From: PNAI01 sp035574295
GTDB taxonomy: Bacteria; Pseudomonadota; Alphaproteobacteria; Rhizobiales; Xanthobacteraceae
Reading direction: 5' to 3'
Assembly (NCBI GenBank): GCA_035574295.1
Contig: DATLYX010000106.1
Coordinates: 1 to 64,000 of the forward strand
Length of the DNA: 64,000 nucleotides
How positions within the stretch are numbered: position 1 is the first letter of the stretch; each line of letters starts with the position of its first letter. The position numbers and the translations under genes were made by a program. Shown one piece after another: positions 1-8,904 of the stretch. A model generated the notes under the pieces. That model made no database searches. It was not told the DNA's origin and saw nothing but the letters and a program-made list of their open reading frames with translations.

Positions 1-1974
1 TCGGATGGCGACAATCCCTGGAAAGAGAAATTGCGCGCCACATTGGCCCGGTCGGAATCCGCCAGCACATCCCGAAGCGCAAAAAAATCGAAGGCGAGAG
101 CGGCAAAATTCCCGCCATTCGTTGCGCCGCAGCTTGCCACCCTGGTGGAAACTGCTCCGGCCGGCTCCGAATGGCTGCATGAAATCAAGTACGACGGCTA
201 TCGCGCGCTCGCGGCGGTTGCGGACCAGAAAGTTCTCATCCGCACCCGCAGCGGCCTCGACTGGACGGAAAAATTCGCGCCGCTCGTGCCCGCGCTGTCG
301 CGACTGCAATGCAAGTCCGCGCTCTTTGATGGCGAGATCGCGGTCGCTGACGCGCTAGGACACACCGATTTCGGCGCGCTGCAGGATGCGCTCGCCTCCG
401 GCCGCAGCGGCTTCAACTATTATGTGTTCGATCTTCTGTACCTCGACGGCAAAGATTTGCGCGCGCGGCCCCTGCGCGAACGCAAACGCTTGTTGCAGAA
501 TTTGCTGAAAACCGCATCGAAAAGCAGCCCGCTAATCTATTCCGACCACGTCCAAGGCAACGGCGAGGAGGTTTTCAAGCGCGCCTGCGAGCTGAAGCTC
601 GAGGGCATCATCTCCAAACGCGCCGACGATCCCTATCGCTCCGGCCGAACCACGAGCTGGCTCAAGATCAAATGCGGCATGGAGCAGGAATTCGTCATCA
701 TCGGCTGGCGGCCGTCGAAAAAGGCGGGCCGTCCGTTCTCGTCGATTCTGCTCGCCGCGCGCGATCGCGGTGCTTTACGCTATTGCGGCCGCGTGGGCAC
801 TGGCTATTCCGGCACCCGCCTCGACGAACTCGCCGCAGCATTCAAAAAATACGCACGCCGCACGCCCCCAGTCAAAGAGATTCCCCCGGAGATCGCGCGC
901 GACGCCCGCTTCGTGGAGCCGGTGCTGGTCGCGGAAATCGAGTTCCGCGGCTGGACTCGCGACAACATGATCCGCCAGGGCAGTTTTAAAGGATTGCGTG
1001 CGGACAAGCCCGCTCGTACCGTCGTCAGGGAGCGCCCCATGCCCACCGCCAAAGCGGCTGCAAATCCCCCGGAGCGAAACCGCAATGATGATGGCGAAAT
1101 CGCGGGTGTGCGCGTCACTCATCCGGATCGCGTCCTGTTCGAGGAGCGCGGCATCACCAAGCGACAGCTCATCGACTATTACCGCGTCGTGGCTGATGTG
1201 ATGCTGCCGTACATCGTCGGCCGGCCACTCGCCCTGGTGCGCTGTCCCGACGGCAGCGCGGGCGAACGCTTCTTCCAAAAGCATGCCACAGCCGGCTGGC
1301 CGCAGGAATTCAAGCGCATCCGCATCAGAGAAAAATCCGGCAGCGACGAATATCTCTATATCGAGGACGAGCGCGGGCTTATCGCCGCCGCCCAGATGAG
1401 CGTGCTGGAGTTGCACATCTGGGGCGCGCGCATTGACCGCATCGAACAGCCGGACCGCATGGTGTTCGATCTTGATCCGGACGAAGATTTGCCTTTCACC
1501 GCAGTGGTAGCTGCCGCCCGCGACTTGAAGCAGCGTCTGGAACGGCTGGGGCTAAAGTCGTTTCCCATGGTCACAGGAGGAAAGGGCATTCACGTGGTCG
1601 TGCCGCTCGCGCGCCGGCATGATTGGGATATGCACCGCCATTTCGCCGAGGCGCTCGCCCGCGTCATGGCCGAGGATTCGCCGGACCGGTACGTGGCCAA
1701 CATGTCGAAGATCAAACGGCGGGGCAAAATTTTTATCGATTATCTGCGCAACCAGCGCGGCGCGACTGCGATTGCGCCATATTCGTCCCGCGCGCGGCGC
1801 CAAGGTTTTGTGGCTTGGCCGGTCTCATGGCACGGTCTTGGCAGGCTCGACAGCGCCCATCCGGAGAGTGTGGCGACGGCCGCCGAACATGTGGCCCACC
1901 GTCACGATCCATGGGCCGGTTACGCGGACGTGCGCCAAGCCTTGCCGATGAAAGAACTCAGCCGTCGTCTCTAA
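1..1974 (+). CDS. ligD: ATP-dependent DNA ligase LigD, 5'-truncated by window edge
   Basis: Multifunctional non-homologous end-joining enzyme that ligates and fills in broken DNA ends with Ku. The frame is open from the first base, so the true start lies outside; in this family (PE-LIG-POL order) the missing part would be the phosphoesterase domain. The ligase domain carries the nucleotidylated lysine in KYDGYR (Lys codon 187-189). From about 1105 the primase-type polymerase domain begins (GVRVTHPDRVLF), with the metal-binding FDLDPDED at 1465-1488 and VTGGKGIHVVVP at 1570. It ends in a normal TAA. No ku gene is in the window. A TTG at 31 is available but is only an internal codon if the upstream domain exists. 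Confidence 0.93.
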   Translation, partial: SDGDNPWKEKLRATLARSESASTSRSAKKSKARAAKFPPFVAPQLATLVETAPAGSEWLHEIKYDGYRALAAVADQKVLIRTRSGLDWTEKFAPLVPALSRLQCKSALFDGEIAVADALGHTDFGALQDALASGRSGFNYYVFDLLYLDGKDLRARPLRERKRLLQNLLKTASKSSPLIYSDHVQGNGEEVFKRACELKLEGIISKRADDPYRSGRTTSWLKIKCGMEQEFVIIGWRPSKKAGRPFSSILLAARDRGALRYCGRVGTGYSGTRLDELAAAFKKYARRTPPVKEIPPEIARDARFVEPVLVAEIEFRGWTRDNMIRQGSFKGLRADKPARTVVRERPMPTAKAAANPPERNRNDDGEIAGVRVTHPDRVLFEERGITKRQLIDYYRVVADVMLPYIVGRPLALVRCPDGSAGERFFQKHATAGWPQEFKRIRIREKSGSDEYLYIEDERGLIAAAQMSVLELHIWGARIDRIEQPDRMVFDLDPDEDLPFTAVVAAARDLKQRLERLGLKSFPMVTGGKGIHVVVPLARRHDWDMHRHFAEALARVMAEDSPDRYVANMSKIKRRGKIFIDYLRNQRGATAIAPYSSRARRQGFVAWPVSWHGLGRLDSAHPESVATAAEHVAHRHDPWAGYADVRQALPMKELSRRL

Positions 1975-2107
1975 GCGGCGGATATTCAATCCGGAATCTT
2001 TCAGTTGGTGTCGCCACCTCCGCCTCGCCATGCCCAGCAATCCCCACGGCCGATCGCGCCTTGTTGAAAGGCCAAAATGCCCTTGCGGAAGGGACAAGGC
2101 ATCTATA

Positions 2108-2122
2108 GAACATAACATGAAC
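2108..2122 (+). promoter_or_regulatory. LexA operator (alphaproteobacterial SOS box) upstream of ssb
   Basis: The sequence reads GAAC, seven bases (ataacat), GAAC. This matches exactly the direct-repeat LexA box known in alphaproteobacteria (GAAC-N7-GAAC, also written GTTC-N7-GTTC). It lies 94 bases before the ssb start and 134 bases after the ligD stop, so ssb is the obvious target. In many relatives this box sits between divergent uvrA and ssb; here ligD occupies the upstream side in the same orientation as ssb. Confidence 0.8.
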
Positions 2123-2215
2123 ATTCGATCTCCCGGCCCTGCTTGTGGGTAAGCCCAAATAGAACTTGTTGGGCCTGGGACCAGGGCTAGGGTGCCTCTC
2201 AAAGGGAGCGACGAC

Positions 2216-2692
2216 ATGGCAGGCAGCGTCAACAAGGTCATTCTCATCGGCAATCTCGGAGCGGACCCGGAAATCCGTCGCACCCAGGATGGCCGCCCCA
2301 TCGCGCACCTGCGGGTCGCCACCACCGAGACCTGGCGCGACAAGGCCACCGGCGAGCGCCGCGAGCGCACCGAATGGCACCGCGTCGTTATCTTCAACGA
2401 GAACCTCGCCAAGATCGCCGAGCAGTATTTGAAGAAGGGCTCGAAGGTGTATCTCGAAGGCCAATTGCAGACCCGCAAGTGGACCGACAAGGACAACGTC
2501 GAGCGTTATACGACTGAAGTCGTGCTTCAGTTCAATGGCCAGCTCACCATGCTGGATAGGGCAGGGGACCGCAACGGGAGCGCCGAACTGCCCGACGAGA
2601 ATGGCTTTGGCGCCCAGGGCGCAACGCGCCGGCCTGCCGTGGCGGCCTCCGGCGGCAAGCGCGACGCGATGGACGACGAGATTCCGTTTTGA
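2216..2692 (+). CDS. ssb: Single-stranded DNA-binding protein
   Basis: Binds single-stranded DNA in replication, recombination and repair. The 158-residue protein has the OB-fold start (MAGSVNKVILIGNLGADPEI), the family block EWHRVVIFNENLA, a glycine/alanine-rich linker and the acidic tail DDEIPF that docks partner proteins. The ATG at 2216 was chosen because gggag lies just upstream and family members begin MAGSVNKV; an in-frame ATG at 2192 would add eight unlikely residues. The LexA box at 2108-2122 indicates DNA-damage induction. Confidence 0.97.
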   Translation: MAGSVNKVILIGNLGADPEIRRTQDGRPIAHLRVATTETWRDKATGERRERTEWHRVVIFNENLAKIAEQYLKKGSKVYLEGQLQTRKWTDKDNVERYTTEVVLQFNGQLTMLDRAGDRNGSAELPDENGFGAQGATRRPAVAASGGKRDAMDDEIPF

Positions 2693-2767
2693 CGGCTCTT
2701 ACCACCGCGCAAGCGGGGCAGCCGGTCGAGCGGGCAGTGCGATAAACAACCACCGAAATGGCCCCGC

Positions 2768-3247
2768 CTACCGCCTCGGCGGAAATTTGCCGCCGATATT
2801 CTTCACGAACGTCGTGCCCGGCTTTGGTTGCGCCCATACCGGCGCATTCACGCGATCCGGTTCCCAGAGCTGCGGCGGGTTTGCATTGTTCACCAGATGC
2901 AGCGCGCAGTTGTAATTGGTTGCCTGTGAAATCTTTGCTTCCGACTGGTTCGGATAGAGCACGTTCACCGGTACCGTCACCACACCGTCGAAATTGCCGG
3001 ACGAGGAGACCTGCGCAGTGGTCTCTCCATGAACGATGGGCGTTACGCCTTGTTGCAGCACGCAACGCACGCGCACATGCGTAACGTCGGGCATCAAGTT
3101 TGAGACTTTGACCGCCACGCGAAACGTGACTGGCGGCGAGCCGCGCACCATGACTTCGCCTGGCGCCAGCGCCTGCGCGGCTGCTCCGCCGCAGGGCAAT
3201 GCGATAAATGCAGCCGCCAGGACGACAAGCCTGCACATGGTTTGCAT
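2768..3247 (-). CDS. Hypothetical secreted protein
   Basis: A 159-residue protein of unknown function. Residues 1-25 form a signal peptide (hydrophobic VVLAAAFIALPC, then GGAAAQ), so the mature chain should be periplasmic or external. The mature part is rich in beta-type strands and holds two cysteines (RVRCVLQ and NYNCALH) that could pair, and it ends in basic residues. A clear aaggag lies upstream of the ATG. It follows the IGTL-repeat protein by 24 bases on the same strand, so the two are probably co-transcribed. No catalytic motif was recognised. Confidence 0.75.
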   Translation of the reverse strand: MQTMCRLVVLAAAFIALPCGGAAAQALAPGEVMVRGSPPVTFRVAVKVSNLMPDVTHVRVRCVLQQGVTPIVHGETTAQVSSSGNFDGVVTVPVNVLYPNQSEAKISQATNYNCALHLVNNANPPQLWEPDRVNAPVWAQPKPGTTFVKNIGGKFPPRR

Positions 3248-3271
3248 AAAACACTCTCCTTCTCGCGAACC

Positions 3272-3682
3272 TTATGGCTCGTGCATGCCGCGCATCGACA
3301 GCGTGCCGATGGCATAAGTCGCCGCACTCGCCCGACCCGTCATGCGCAAGGTGCCGATCGCGTGGGTCGCATCCCTCGGCGATTTTCCCACCATGCGCAG
3401 CGTGCCGATGTCGTAGGTGATGAACGTCGTCTTCGAGGCCGGGTCAAAGGCCAAAGGTTCCGGTACCGAGTTTTTCTTTGCCGGAGTTTGCCTAGGCCCC
3501 GCCGGCCGAGGCTCCGCCTGCCTGGGCACTGGCGGCTTTGCTGCCGCGCGCTTGGGCGCCGCCTGCGTGGGTATGTCCTGTTTGGGTCGCGGTATGTCTT
3601 GCGGCGCTGCGGCAGCCTGGTCGAATGCCGCCGAAAGCACGCACAGGGCCAACCCAAACGCAAAATACTTGCCGTGCCTCAT
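3272..3682 (-). CDS. Small secreted Pro/Ala-rich protein with three IGTL repeats
   Basis: A 136-residue protein not recognised as a known family. The ATG at 3682 places a signal peptide at residues 1-26 (FAFGLALCVLSAAF, then AAAAP); the longer frame would bury it. Residues 27-75 are a low-complexity Pro/Ala/Lys/Arg/Gln stretch, like a periplasm-spanning or wall-associated linker. Residues 90-132 contain three spaced copies of IGTL(R/S)M followed by a glycine: DIGTLRMVG, AIGTLRMTG and AIGTLSMRG, 16-17 residues apart. It lies upstream of another secreted protein in a likely two-gene operon. Confidence 0.65.
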   Translation of the reverse strand: MRHGKYFAFGLALCVLSAAFDQAAAAPQDIPRPKQDIPTQAAPKRAAAKPPVPRQAEPRPAGPRQTPAKKNSVPEPLAFDPASKTTFITYDIGTLRMVGKSPRDATHAIGTLRMTGRASAATYAIGTLSMRGMHEP

Positions 3683-3797
3683 TTTGCCACGACCGCAGGC
3701 AAAAACTCTGAGCGCCGCACGCCGGATTGGATTATAAGGCCGCTGGCGTTGCCAACAACCCCGCACGGCATGCGGCGGCGTGCCGGGGAGACATCGG

Positions 3798-5441
3798 ATG
3801 CACACGCTTGCCACCGCGCTCCTCGACGGCCTCAAGCGTCACGGCGCGCACGAGATTTTTGGTCTCCCCGGCGACTTCGTGCTGCCCTTCTTCAAGACAA
3901 TCGAGGACAGCGCGATCCTGCCGCATTACACGCTGAGCCATGAGCCGTCGGTGGGCTTTGCCGCCGATGCGGCAGCCCGCTACCACGGCGGCCTCGGCGT
4001 GGCCGTCGTGACCTACGGGGCAGGAGCCTTCAACCTGGTCAATGCAGTGGCCTGCGCCTACGCAGAGCGCTCGCCGGTGGTGGTTATTTCCGGCGCACCC
4101 GGCGCCGGCGAGCGCTCGAGCGGTTATCTTTTGCACCACCAGGCTCGCAGCGTTGACAGCCAGATCGCCGTGTTTCGCGAGCTGACCTGCGATCAGGCGG
4201 TGCTGCAAGATCCCGCAACAGCGCCACAAGAGATTGCGCGCGTGCTGCGCAACGCACGCGAGCGGTCGTTGCCGGTGTACATCGAGATCCCGCGCGATCT
4301 GGTCGGCGCCGCCTGCGCCGCCGTCCCGGTGCTGCCCCGCCGCCCCGCCGATCCCGGCGCGCTCGCCGAATGCGCCGACGAAATCCTGCACAAGCTTGCC
4401 GGCGCCAAATCGCCGGTCGTCATCGTGGATGTGGAGATACGCCGTTATGGCCTCGAGGAGCGCGTGGCCTCGCTCGCCCGCAAGCTCGGGCTGCCGGTGG
4501 TGACCACATTCATGGGCCGCGGGCTGCTTGCCGACGCGCCCGATGTGGTGAGCGGCACTTACCTTGGTGCGGCCGGCGACCGTGCGGTTGCCCGGATGGT
4601 AGAAGAAGCGGATGCGCTGCTTCTGCTCGGCGTCATACTCTGCGACACCAATTTCGCATTGTCCGACCGACGCCTCGACGCCCGCCATACCATTCTCGCC
4701 ATCGACCGGCAGGTGCGCGTCGGCCACCACGTCTATCCCGATTTGCCGTTGGAGGATTTGGTTGATGCGCTGAACGCGCGGGCTGCCACGCGCGGCTCCG
4801 TGCCCAACGGGCCGCGCGCCGCTACGACCTACCGCCGCGGCCTGCCTGACGACGATGCACCGATCGCGCCGTCCGATATTGCCTGCGCCGTCAACGATCT
4901 GTTCGATCGTCACGGCCCCCTGCCGATGGCTTGCGATGTCGGCGACTGCCTGTTCACCGCGCTCGAAATCGAAAATACCGCGCTTGCTGCGCCGGGCTAC
5001 TACACCGGCATGGGTTTCGGCGTGCCGGCGGGCTTCGGCGTAGCCGTTGCGACCGGCGAGCGGCCGCTAGTCCTTGTCGGCGACGGCGCGTTTCAGATGA
5101 CCGGCTGGGAACTCGGCAATTGCCGCCGTTACGGCTTCGACCCCATCGTAGTGCTGTTCAACAACTGTAGCTGGGAAATGCTGCGTGCGTTCCAACCCGA
5201 CGCGCGTTTCAACGATCTCGACGACTGGAATTTTGCCGCGATTGCCCCTTCACTCGGCGGAACCGGCGAGCGTGTCAGAACCCGCCGCGAACTGCGCGCC
5301 GCGCTGGAACGCGCCGCGGCATGCCGCGGCCGATTTGCCCTGGTGGAGGTCATGCTGCCGCGAGGAGTGATTTCGGATACGCTCGCGCGCTTCGTCGCCG
5401 GGTTCAAAACCGCTCGTAGCCGCCCGGCAACCGAGAGTTGA
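3798..5441 (+). CDS. ipdC: Indolepyruvate/phenylpyruvate decarboxylase (ThDP-dependent)
   Basis: Decarboxylates indole-3-pyruvate or phenylpyruvate to the aldehyde, the committing step of the indolepyruvate route to the auxin indole-3-acetic acid (or of phenylacetate formation). The 547-residue protein resembles Azospirillum IpdC along its whole length as I recall it: FGLPGDFVLPFFK, LSHEPSVGFAADAAAR with the ThDP-activating Glu49, TTFMGRGLLADAP, and the ThDP/Mg motif from GDG (428-430) to NN (455-456). The ATG at 3798 was chosen because ggggag lies eight bases upstream; a GTG at 3780 is the alternative. The gene stands alone, with no aminotransferase or aldehyde dehydrogenase beside it. Substrate preference cannot be read from sequence. 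Confidence 0.88.
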   Translation: MHTLATALLDGLKRHGAHEIFGLPGDFVLPFFKTIEDSAILPHYTLSHEPSVGFAADAAARYHGGLGVAVVTYGAGAFNLVNAVACAYAERSPVVVISGAPGAGERSSGYLLHHQARSVDSQIAVFRELTCDQAVLQDPATAPQEIARVLRNARERSLPVYIEIPRDLVGAACAAVPVLPRRPADPGALAECADEILHKLAGAKSPVVIVDVEIRRYGLEERVASLARKLGLPVVTTFMGRGLLADAPDVVSGTYLGAAGDRAVARMVEEADALLLLGVILCDTNFALSDRRLDARHTILAIDRQVRVGHHVYPDLPLEDLVDALNARAATRGSVPNGPRAATTYRRGLPDDDAPIAPSDIACAVNDLFDRHGPLPMACDVGDCLFTALEIENTALAAPGYYTGMGFGVPAGFGVAVATGERPLVLVGDGAFQMTGWELGNCRRYGFDPIVVLFNNCSWEMLRAFQPDARFNDLDDWNFAAIAPSLGGTGERVRTRRELRAALERAAACRGRFALVEVMLPRGVISDTLARFVAGFKTARSRPATES

Positions 5442-5531
5442 GTATCGGAGATGCAAAGACGGAATGATTTGGCCGGTTTGAACGTTCGAGGCGAATGGTG
5501 CTTTAATGGGTGCAATCCAAGGGAGGGTCTG

Positions 5532-5834
5532 ATGGTTCGTCTGAATTTGGCGGTACTCGTGATTGCGGTGTCGGCTGCAATGGTTTCTCCGGCTGACGCC
5601 GAAAGACGCAAGGCGCGCGATCTTGTCACCTTGAACGGTTGCACCCGCTATCAGCCTGTTGCTTGCACCATGTTGGATGCCGGCGGCACGACTTACTACC
5701 TGATTGGCCAAGCTGTGCCCACGAAGCAGGGGGTCACCGTGACCGGACGCAAAGCCGGCGACGTCAGCATTTGCTTTGCCCCGGCATTCGAGGTCACCTC
5801 CTGGAAGCCGAACAAGAAGCTCAAGTGCCCTTAA
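5532..5834 (+). CDS. Small secreted four-cysteine protein
   Basis: A 100-residue protein of unknown function. A signal peptide covers residues 1-23 (LAVLVIAVSAAMV, cut after ADA). The mature part has four cysteines (NGCTRY, VACTML, SICFAP and the penultimate Cys), enough for two disulfides, and a basic end. The ATG at 5532 is preceded by gggaggg. A hairpin (5853-5883) lies just after the stop. It is the last gene before the gyrA promoter region. Confidence 0.75.
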   Translation: MVRLNLAVLVIAVSAAMVSPADAERRKARDLVTLNGCTRYQPVACTMLDAGGTTYYLIGQAVPTKQGVTVTGRKAGDVSICFAPAFEVTSWKPNKKLKCP

Positions 5835-5852
5835 AATAGCTCGCAGTGACGA

Positions 5853-5883
5853 AGCATGGGCGGCGGTCGGCGCCGTCCATGCT
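5853..5883 (+). terminator. Hairpin after the small secreted gene, possible terminator
   Basis: An inverted repeat with 13-base arms (agcatgggcggcg / cgccgtccatgct, one G-U pair) and a five-base loop starts 19 bases after a stop codon. No T-run follows, so it may act as a weak or Rho-assisted terminator or as an mRNA 3' end. Confidence 0.45.
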
Positions 5884-6093
5884 CGCTCAGAATGAGAAAT
5901 AGTCGCTGAAAATTTGCGCTCTTTCGCGTTGCGAAAAATGGATCGCTGCCCGCACAATGAATGCCACATAAGAGATTGATATAACAAAGGAAAATAGTCC
6001 ACCGCAGGAGGGATTTCGGTTGGCGCAGAGCCCCGAAATCCGCTATGAGAACCAACGCGGGAATCGTTCCCGCCGACAACGGAAACCAAGACC

Positions 6094-8811
6094 TTGGCCG
6101 AGCCCGAACGACCCTCCTCGGAGGGGGCGCCGCCGCCGTCCGACGTGCGTCCCATCACGATCGAAGAGGAGATGAAGCGCTCCTACCTCGATTACGCCAT
6201 GAGCGTGATCGTCGCGCGCGCGCTGCCCGACGTGCGCGACGGGCTCAAGCCCGTGCATCGGCGCATCCTCTATTCGATGCACGAGCAGGGTCATACCCCG
6301 GACAAGAAGTACGTCAAATCCGCCCGCGTGGTCGGCGACGTGATGGGCAAATACCACCCGCACGGCGACCAGGCGATCTACGATGCGCTGGTGCGCATGG
6401 CGCAGGATTTTTCCATGCGCCTGCCGCTCATCGACGGCCAGGGCAATTTCGGCTCCATCGACGGCGACCCGCCGGCGGCCATGCGCTACACCGAATGCCG
6501 CCTGGCAAAACCGGCGATGTCGCTGCTCGACGACATCGACAAGGACACCGTCGACTTCCAGCCCAACTACGACGGTAACGAGCGCGAACCGCTGGTGCTG
6601 CCGGCGCGCTTTCCCAATCTGCTGGTCAATGGCGCTGGCGGCATCGCCGTCGGCATGGCCACCAACATCCCGCCGCACAATCTCGGCGAGGTGGTCGATG
6701 CCTGCGTTGCGCTCATCGATGATCCCGGCCTTTCTCTCGACGATCTCCTGGGCATCATTCCCGGGCCTGACTTCCCGACCGGCGGCATCATTCTGGGTCG
6801 CAATGGCATCCGCGCCGCTTACGAGACCGGCCGCGGCTCCATCGTGATGCGTGGCAAGGTCGAAGTGGAGACCCTGCGCGGCGACCGCGAGGCCATCATC
6901 ATCAGCGAGATTCCGTTTCAGGTGAACAAGGCGGCGATGATCGAACGTATCGCCGAGCTCTGGCGCGACAAGAAGATCGACGGCATCGCCGCCCTGCGCG
7001 ACGAATCCGACCGTCACGGCTATCGGGTGGTGATCGAGCTCAAGCGCGAGGCCACCCCCGATCTCGTGCTCAACCAGCTCTATCGGTTCACCCCGCTGCA
7101 ATCGACCTTCGGCGCCAACATGGTGGCGCTCGACGGCGGCCGGCCGCTGGTGATGCGTTTGAAGGACATGCTTCAGTCCTTCATCGCGTTCCGCGAGGAG
7201 GTCGTCTCCCGCCGCACCAAGCACCTGTTGACCAAGGCTCGCGACCGCGCCCACGTGCTGGTCGGGCTTGCCATTGCGGTTGCCAATATCGATGAGGTGA
7301 TCCGGCTGATCCGCGGCTCGCAGGACGCCAATGCCGCACGCGAGGCGCTGATGGCGCGCGATTGGCCGGCGCAGGACGTGGCCGCCATGGTCACCCTGAT
7401 CGACGATCCGCGCCATCGCATCTCCGGCGAGAACACCGTCCGCCTGTCCGCCGAGCAGGCCAAGGCCATCCTCGATCTGCGCCTGCAACGGCTGACCGCG
7501 CTCGGCCGTGATGAGATCAAAGCCGAGCTCGACAAGCTCGCCGCCGAGATTGCCGACTATCTCGACATCCTGCGCTCGCGCGCCCGCATCCAGAACATCG
7601 TCAAGGACGAATTGCTGGAGATCAAAAAGGATTTTGCCACTCCGCGTCGCACGCTCATCGGCGAGCAAGAAGGCGAGATCGAGGACGAAGACCTCATCGA
7701 CAATATCGATATGGTGGTCACCGTCTCGCACCTCGGCTACGTCAAGCGCGTGCCGCTGTCCGCCTATCGCGCACAGCGGCGCGGCGGCAAGGGCCGCACC
7801 GGCATGCAGACCCGCGAGGAGGATTTCGTCAGCAAGATTTTCTGGGCCAAGAATCTCACGCCGGTCCTGTTCTTCTCCTCGCGCGGTCGGGTCTACAAGG
7901 AGAAGGTTTGGCGGCTTCCCGAGGCCACGCCGCAATCGCGCGGCAAGCCGCTCATCAACATTCTGCCGCTCGACCAGGGCGAATTGATCACCACCATCAT
8001 GCCGCTGCCCGAAGACGAGACCACCTGGGGCAACCTCGACGTGATGTTTTCGACCACGCGCGGCACCGTACGCCGCAACAAGCTCTCGGATTTCGTGGAC
8101 GTGCGCCGTTCCGGCATCATCGCCATGAAGCTTGCCGAGGGCGAAGCCATCGTGGACGTGCAAATCTGCACCGAGAAAGACGACGTGCTGCTGACCACCG
8201 CAAACGGCCAATGCATCCGTTTTCCGGTGACCGACGTGCGCGTGTTTCAGGGCCGCACCTCCATGGGCGTGCGCGGCATCACGCTCGCCGAGGGCGACAA
8301 GGTGATCTCCATGTCGATCCTGCGGCATGTGGACGCCACGGCCGAGGAACGCGCAGCCTATCTGCGGCGCGCCAATGCTGTCCGCCGCGGGGAGGCGAAC
8401 GGCGCGGAAGAAACTCCCACGGACGCCGAGGAGGCGACCGGTCACATCGAGCTCGGCGAGCAGCGTTATGTGGAGTTGTCGGCCGCGGAGCAGTTCGTGC
8501 TGACGATCTCGGAGCGCGGCTACGGCAAGCGCACGTCTTCTTATGAATACCGCACCACCGGCCGCGGCGGCAAAGGCATCGTGGCCATGGCGGTGACGCA
8601 GAAGACCGGCCGCGTGGTGGCCTCGTTTCCGGTCGAGGAGGCCGACCAGATCATGCTGGTCACCGACGGCGGACACCTGATCCGCTGCCCGGTCAACGGC
8701 ATCCGCATTGCCGGTCGCGCAACCCAAGGGGTGATTATCTTCAACACCGCCGAGGGCGAGCGCGTTGTCTCCGCCGAACGCCTCTCCGAGGAAGGCGAGG
8801 AGGACCGGTAA
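6094..8811 (+). CDS. gyrA: DNA gyrase subunit A
   Basis: Breakage-reunion subunit of DNA gyrase, which introduces negative supercoils. The 905-residue protein has the N-terminal cleavage domain with catalytic Tyr132 (AAMRYTE), the quinolone region YHPHGDQAIYD, and the GyrA box QRRGGKG beginning at Gln561, followed by the beta-pinwheel. A charged insertion near residues 750-790, rich in Glu and Ala, makes it longer than the 875-residue E. coli protein; such insertions occur in alphaproteobacterial GyrA. The TTG at 6094 is the best start because the chain then begins like Rhodopseudomonas GyrA; no good upstream ATG lies in frame. Gln93 stands where E. coli has Ser83. Confidence 0.97.
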   Translation: MAEPERPSSEGAPPPSDVRPITIEEEMKRSYLDYAMSVIVARALPDVRDGLKPVHRRILYSMHEQGHTPDKKYVKSARVVGDVMGKYHPHGDQAIYDALVRMAQDFSMRLPLIDGQGNFGSIDGDPPAAMRYTECRLAKPAMSLLDDIDKDTVDFQPNYDGNEREPLVLPARFPNLLVNGAGGIAVGMATNIPPHNLGEVVDACVALIDDPGLSLDDLLGIIPGPDFPTGGIILGRNGIRAAYETGRGSIVMRGKVEVETLRGDREAIIISEIPFQVNKAAMIERIAELWRDKKIDGIAALRDESDRHGYRVVIELKREATPDLVLNQLYRFTPLQSTFGANMVALDGGRPLVMRLKDMLQSFIAFREEVVSRRTKHLLTKARDRAHVLVGLAIAVANIDEVIRLIRGSQDANAAREALMARDWPAQDVAAMVTLIDDPRHRISGENTVRLSAEQAKAILDLRLQRLTALGRDEIKAELDKLAAEIADYLDILRSRARIQNIVKDELLEIKKDFATPRRTLIGEQEGEIEDEDLIDNIDMVVTVSHLGYVKRVPLSAYRAQRRGGKGRTGMQTREEDFVSKIFWAKNLTPVLFFSSRGRVYKEKVWRLPEATPQSRGKPLINILPLDQGELITTIMPLPEDETTWGNLDVMFSTTRGTVRRNKLSDFVDVRRSGIIAMKLAEGEAIVDVQICTEKDDVLLTTANGQCIRFPVTDVRVFQGRTSMGVRGITLAEGDKVISMSILRHVDATAEERAAYLRRANAVRRGEANGAEETPTDAEEATGHIELGEQRYVELSAAEQFVLTISERGYGKRTSSYEYRTTGRGGKGIVAMAVTQKTGRVVASFPVEEADQIMLVTDGGHLIRCPVNGIRIAGRATQGVIIFNTAEGERVVSAERLSEEGEEDR

Positions 8812-8904
8812 CCGGCATCAGCCGATCCCGCCCTGCCGCACTGCAGACCGACCGTATGACGCCAGCGACGGGCTCCCTTGGCTCCTGGATTGTCTGGTGC
8901 CTTG

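Noticed and set aside
6043..8727. 894-codon open frame antisense to gyrA
   Set aside because: Opposite a confident gyrA; the translation is His/Arg/Gly-rich with no homology, as expected of the complement of a GC-rich gene.
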